From NCBI GenBank assembly GCA_002366835.1, contig DFBZ01000123.1:1-6462 (forward strand): a stretch of 6,462 nt of DNA. Direction: 5' to 3'. The notes beneath the pieces are model-generated. The model was not told the DNA's origin, did no database searches, and was given only the letters and a program-made list of their open reading frames with translations. Positions within the stretch are counted from its first letter, which is position 1. Each line of letters starts with the position of its first letter. Both the position numbers and the translations under genes were made by a program. This document shows, piece by piece, positions 1 through 3,705 of this stretch. This stretch comes from Gammaproteobacteria bacterium UBA3067 (GTDB taxonomy: Bacteria; Pseudomonadota; Gammaproteobacteria; Pseudomonadales; UBA3067).

Positions 1-732
1 GGGGGCGCAATTGACCAAAGACACTTGGTATTTTTCGATTTGTCTGGATATGTTTACTGCATCAATAAGTTCGCCTTCGGGCAAAATTAATTCTGCACCA
101 CTCACCAGCGGGGCCAATAAATTCTTTTGGGTGAGATCAAAACCAAATGCGCTCAGCATCATCACCCGCGACTGGTCATTTATCTCAAATTCTCGCACAT
201 ACCAATTGAGTAAATTCAACTCTCCTCGGTGTTTCAAGCCTGCGCCTTTTGGCAAACCCGTAGAGCCAGAGGTATAAATTACATAGATAAGATCATCACA
301 TTCATTGATATGCTGGGAGTTTACTGTTTGCTGTTTTTGCAGGTCAGTGCTTTTTTCTTCCAGATCAATGAGCAGACCTGCATAATTTTTTGTTGCAGCG
401 CCTATTTTTTCGCTACTGCTCTCTAAGACAATCAGTGCGGCGGCATCGCTATCGTTTAAGATAGTTGAAAGTCGTTCTTCAGGATAATCAGGATCAAGAG
501 GCAGATAAGCGGCACCTGCTTTTAATACGCCTAGAAGCGCCACCATCATTTCTAAACAACGGGGTAAACAAATTGCCACTAACTGGTTTCGCCCTACCCC
601 TGCTTCTCTTAAATAGTATGCAAGCTGATTTGCGCGCTGGTTTAATTCCGAATAAGTGATTACTTCATTTTGGTAACGAATCGCAATCGCTGCTGGTGTT
701 TTTTCTACCTGTTGTTCGAATAAGGTTTGTAC
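1..732 (-). other. Adenylation domain, N-terminal half (gene 2)
   Basis: Activates the next monomer. Orthodox motifs are seen: TYSELNQRANQLAYYL, LKAGAAYLPLDPDYPEERL, YVIYTSGSTGLPKG, and A4 as FDLTQKN. The window ends just after VNCAP, before the remaining pocket residues. By manual alignment the first four specificity positions are D1190, L1191, K1194, N1232. D-L-x-N is too little to assign a substrate, and K with N differs from the textbook Asp and Asn codes, which as I recall begin D-L-T-K. Confidence 0.93.
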
Positions 733-3705
733 ATTATTCGTTTTTATTAAAGCCTTATCAGAAGGTGGGCGCTGCGCCAAGGCGTTCATGCTGGCTAATA
801 ATTGACGTTCGCGGGGTAGTAGCAGTTCGAATTCTTTTAATTTTATATCCGGCGAAGAGAGTATTTGCTCACTTAGGAAATGAAGCCGCTCAAGAAAATT
901 GTAATCTCTGAAAAGGCGGGTACTATAGTCCAAATTTAGACTGATATTATCGCCATTTTCGTTAACAACAAACTGTACACTTTGATCCATCACTGGGGGA
1001 AGAACACTACCAGACACTTCCTCACCGGAAAAACAAATCGCTTGATCAAAATGGTAATAGTTGTAGGTGAAGATGAGTGGCCCCGGCGGGGAAATGCGTA
1101 ACTTTTTCCCAATGGAAATATGGCGATATTTTTTGTTATTTTTTTGTTCGTCTCGCCCATATTTAAGCACATCGACAAAGGCATTTTCACCATTCAAACT
1201 TTGCTTATTAAAAACAAAGGGCTGCTGATTGTAGTAGATGCCTAAATCGTAAAGGTTAGATTGATTTCTCCCTGCATTAAACTCCGCAATTTCAAAATCT
1301 TCACTCGGGCGACAATACTGTTTTACTAAATAACCATAGAGCATTTTAAAATAAAGGGCTGGCACTATGCGCTGCTTGCGGCAGAAGGCATTAACCTCGC
1401 GCCAGTGCGCGCCCTCTACGGGCATTTTCAGTGTGATACGTTCGTCGTGATTCTGCTCAGTTTTTTGTGAAGGCAGGGAGAATACAAGCGGCTCTACATG
1501 ACGAAATTTTTCACGCCAATAATCCAGCGTTTCTAGGCGATCGGTTTTCGAACGTATTTGTGTTACTTGTTGCTGAAAATTTTGTTTGGTGTGAGGGATA
1601 CTCACGCCCTCGCCTGCTATCAACGCATAGTAAGTCAGCCATTTTCGAGCATGGGCCGACATTCCCACGCCATCGCTGTTTATATGATGAGTGGCTGCGG
1701 CAAGCACATAATCTGATTCGCTTACTAAAATAAGATAGTGGCTAAATAAATCGCCTTGGTTGATATCGTAGGGCTGAATTAATAATTCTTTAAGTTGTTT
1801 GTTCAGCGTTTGTGCTGTTAATTTTTTTGGCCGCCAGTCGAGGATGTGCAAGTTATGGTGGCGATGCTTTTGCACCACTTGATATAGACCCTCTCCCTGC
1901 GTATGCCCTGTACTGACAAACTTTGTGCGCAACATCGGTTCTGCCGCCACCAGTTTATTCAGTGCGTTTTGCCATTGGGTTGTATTCGCTTCGCCCTTTA
2001 GCGGGAGGGTGTATGCCATGCTATTTTGCAATGACTGGGGGTTAATGCTGGCATCGAGATAAATATCCCGCTGCATGGGGCTTAGGGGCTTAATTTGTTC
2101 TACGCCATAGGGGTCAAAACCTAAAACCTCTATCAGCTTTTCTTCGGGCAGTAGCTCCAGATTACTGATGCTTTCATCCGGTTTTTGGGTAAAGGTATTC
2201 AGCAGGTAACGATAATATTCCACCCATTGGGAAATGGTATCGGCAAGAAATAAATCACTGGCGTATTCGAGTCGCCCTTCTATACCTTCGCTTCCTTCCC
2301 ACAGAGAGAGAGTTAAATCTTGGATGGTGCTGGTGTGCGGCACATCGAAAGGTTCAACAGAAAGCTCCGTCACGGATTGCAGTGCATCTTCTGGCAGTTG
2401 CTGCCCCAGCCCAGCCTGCCAACTGAAGCCCACTTGTGCACCTGGATTAAACGCAGCATTGCGGCGTAAAGGCAGCTGTTTGAGCACTTCTTCCATGGGC
2501 ACGTCTTGGTGCTCGAAGGCCCCCAGTGTGGTTTTGCGCACCCGCTGCAAATATTCTTGCAGCGTGGGGTTGCCACGCATATCACCCCGAAGTACCAAGG
2601 CATTAATAAAAAAGCCAATTAAGGGGTGGGCCTGTGCGTTATCCCGCCCTGCCACCGGCACACCGACGCTGACATCTTCTTGCTGGGCAAGCCGCCCTAA
2701 CAAGACCTGGAATGCTGCCAACAAAAGCATAAACAAGGTGAGATCGTGCTCTTGCGCGAATTGTTTTAGTGCGAGGGTCTCTTTAGCACTAAAGGAAAAA
2801 AAGTGAGCGGCACCAGCAAAGGATTGTTGCTCGGGCCGTGCCTTATCGGTGGGCAAGTCTAATAAATCGGGCACGCCTGCCAAGGCTTTCTGCCAGTAGG
2901 CCACACTACGGGCACCGCGCTCGCCACTGAGTCGTTCACGTTGCCACTGGGCATAATCTGCATATTGAATAGTGAGTTCAGGCAAGGGCTTTTGAGATGA
3001 GGCCGAGCCGGATTTTCCAAGGCTCGCGTAAGTGAGCATGACATCTCTCACCAAAACGCCCAGCGACCAGCCATCGGCAATAATATGATGGAGGCAGAGC
3101 AATAGAATATGCTCATGTTCGTTTCGCTTTAACACTTTAACGCGTAATAAGGGCGCGTGACTGAGGTCAAAGCCGGTTTGCGCTTCTCGCAAGGCGAGGT
3201 CTTGCGCTTTGGTATTTTGCTCGGCCTCATCCAAAGCAGACAAATCAATCACTGGCACATCGAAATCAACGTTGTCTGTGATAGTTTGCACTGCCAAACC
3301 ATCACCGTTAGTAGCGAAATGTGTACGCAAAATCTCGTGACGTTTAATGGTGCTCTGAAATGCCTGGCTTAGTATTTCTATTTGCAAAGGCCCGTGAATC
3401 GTCAAGGCGTTTGCCATGTTATAACTGGCGCTAGGCTGAAGCTGATGCAGAAACCACAGTTTTTCCTGAGCGAAAGATTGAGGAATATCGCCACTGCGTG
3501 TGATGGGCTGTATGAGTGATTCCGAACCTGATTGCGCACTTTTTAGAAATTCGACAATGGCGCTTTTATTTTCTTTTAAGGCGTTTTTAATTTCATTGTT
3601 TAGCACACCCGGTGGTGCATTAATTTTTAACTTGTCACCGTTTAATTTAAGATTAATATTTTTTTTACGTAACTGTGAAATAAGCTGCACTACTTCTTTG
3701 CTCAT
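1..3705 (-). CDS. NRPS, 3'-partial: TubC_N docking - C - C (divergent) - A (N-terminal half)
   Basis: Nonribosomal peptide synthetase that continues the assembly line of gene 1. The ATG at 3703..3705 is chosen because it follows GGAGGAG by 8 bases, overlaps the upstream stop, and places a docking domain exactly at the N-terminus. The frame has 1235 codons with no stop down to base 1. Order: docking domain (1-55); C1 (about 72-510) with SFAQEKLWFL (77-86), RHEILRTHF (122-130), HHIIADG (206-212), IGFFINAL (363-370) and EHQDVPMEE (398-406); C2 (about 538-955) with LSPMQRDIYL (541-550) and HHINSDG (673-679) but aberrant later motifs; A domain from about 992 with YTSGSTGLPKG (1144-1154) and FDLTQKN (1189-1195), cut just after VNCAP. 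Two adjacent C domains without an A or T between them are unusual. The rest of the A domain, the carrier and any further modules lie outside the window. Confidence 0.97.
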   Translation of the reverse strand, partial: MSKEVVQLISQLRKKNINLKLNGDKLKINAPPGVLNNEIKNALKENKSAIVEFLKSAQSGSESLIQPITRSGDIPQSFAQEKLWFLHQLQPSASYNMANALTIHGPLQIEILSQAFQSTIKRHEILRTHFATNGDGLAVQTITDNVDFDVPVIDLSALDEAEQNTKAQDLALREAQTGFDLSHAPLLRVKVLKRNEHEHILLLCLHHIIADGWSLGVLVRDVMLTYASLGKSGSASSQKPLPELTIQYADYAQWQRERLSGERGARSVAYWQKALAGVPDLLDLPTDKARPEQQSFAGAAHFFSFSAKETLALKQFAQEHDLTLFMLLLAAFQVLLGRLAQQEDVSVGVPVAGRDNAQAHPLIGFFINALVLRGDMRGNPTLQEYLQRVRKTTLGAFEHQDVPMEEVLKQLPLRRNAAFNPGAQVGFSWQAGLGQQLPEDALQSVTELSVEPFDVPHTSTIQDLTLSLWEGSEGIEGRLEYASDLFLADTISQWVEYYRYLLNTFTQKPDESISNLELLPEEKLIEVLGFDPYGVEQIKPLSPMQRDIYLDASINPQSLQNSMAYTLPLKGEANTTQWQNALNKLVAAEPMLRTKFVSTGHTQGEGLYQVVQKHRHHNLHILDWRPKKLTAQTLNKQLKELLIQPYDINQGDLFSHYLILVSESDYVLAAATHHINSDGVGMSAHARKWLTYYALIAGEGVSIPHTKQNFQQQVTQIRSKTDRLETLDYWREKFRHVEPLVFSLPSQKTEQNHDERITLKMPVEGAHWREVNAFCRKQRIVPALYFKMLYGYLVKQYCRPSEDFEIAEFNAGRNQSNLYDLGIYYNQQPFVFNKQSLNGENAFVDVLKYGRDEQKNNKKYRHISIGKKLRISPPGPLIFTYNYYHFDQAICFSGEEVSGSVLPPVMDQSVQFVVNENGDNISLNLDYSTRLFRDYNFLERLHFLSEQILSSPDIKLKEFELLLPRERQLLASMNALAQRPPSDKALIKTNNVQTLFEQQVEKTPAAIAIRYQNEVITYSELNQRANQLAYYLREAGVGRNQLVAICLPRCLEMMVALLGVLKAGAAYLPLDPDYPEERLSTILNDSDAAALIVLESSSEKIGAATKNYAGLLIDLEEKSTDLQKQQTVNSQHINECDDLIYVIYTSGSTGLPKGAGLKHRGELNLLNWYVREFEINDQSRVMMLSAFGFDLTQKNLLAPLVSGAELILPEGELIDAVNISRQIEKYQVSLVNCAP
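841..2094 (-). other. Second, divergent condensation-superfamily domain C2 (gene 2)
   Basis: A full-length C-fold domain placed between C1 and the A domain. It keeps the opening motif (LSPMQRDIYL), AAEPMLRTKF and a complete HHINSDG, so catalysis is possible. It departs later: where GFFVNTL is expected it has LGIYYNQQPFVF (821-832), and where HQxxPFE is expected it has a basic stretch around NNKKYRHISIGKKLR (856-870). It is not an epimerase, since HHINSDGVGM lacks the DGxSW pattern. Candidates are an accessory C-like domain such as the interface domain proposed in siderophore NRPSs, a C domain acting on a modified residue, or a degenerate spare. I cannot choose between them from sequence alone. 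Confidence 0.85.
2176..3492 (-). other. Condensation domain C1, canonical (gene 2)
   Basis: Peptide bond-forming domain taking the chain from the gene 1 carrier. All motifs are orthodox: SFAQEKLWFL, RHEILRTHF, HHIIADGWSLG with both His and the Asp present, YADYAQWQ, IGFFINAL, and EHQDVPMEE. The style and the absence of an epimerase upstream suit an LCL-type domain; this is an inference. It ends in a linker (about residues 511-535, NLELLPEEKLIEVLGFDPYG) that looks like the usual C-to-A linker, yet a second C domain follows. Confidence 0.93.
3541..3705 (-). other. TubC_N-type (beta-hairpin) docking domain (gene 2)
   Basis: The first 55 residues follow the TubC_N pattern: an amphipathic helix (VVQLISQLRKKN), two short strands around a turn (INLKLNGDKLKINAPPG), and a second helical part (EIKNALKENKSAIVEFLK). 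It is lysine-rich, complementing the acidic tail of the upstream protein. Its role is to receive the upstream synthetase so that its carrier reaches C1. The DNA here is very AT-rich (27 and 32% GC in two 60-base rows), unlike C1 next to it. Confidence 0.85.
3702..3705 (-). other. ATGA start/stop overlap of the two NRPS genes
   Basis: On the minus strand the bases read ATGA: the ATG of gene 2 (3705..3703) shares two bases with the TGA stop of gene 1 (3704..3702). Such overlaps usually give translational coupling, which would keep the two docking partners in similar amounts. It also rules out a promoter or terminator between the genes at this point. Confidence 0.95.

Noticed and set aside
841..2094. 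C2 as an epimerization domain
   Set aside because: E domains have HHxxxDGxSW and typically follow a carrier domain. C2 reads HHINSDGVGM and follows another C domain.
841..2094. C2 as a heterocyclization (Cy) domain
   Set aside because: Cy domains replace HHxxxDG with DxxxxD. C2 has an intact HHINSDG.
2234..2806. Plus-strand open frame of 190 codons opposite C1
   Set aside because: It is rich in Ser, Cys, Pro and Lys with no recognisable domain, and it lies wholly antisense to the strongly conserved C1 motifs. It is a shadow of the GC-richer C1 coding sequence.
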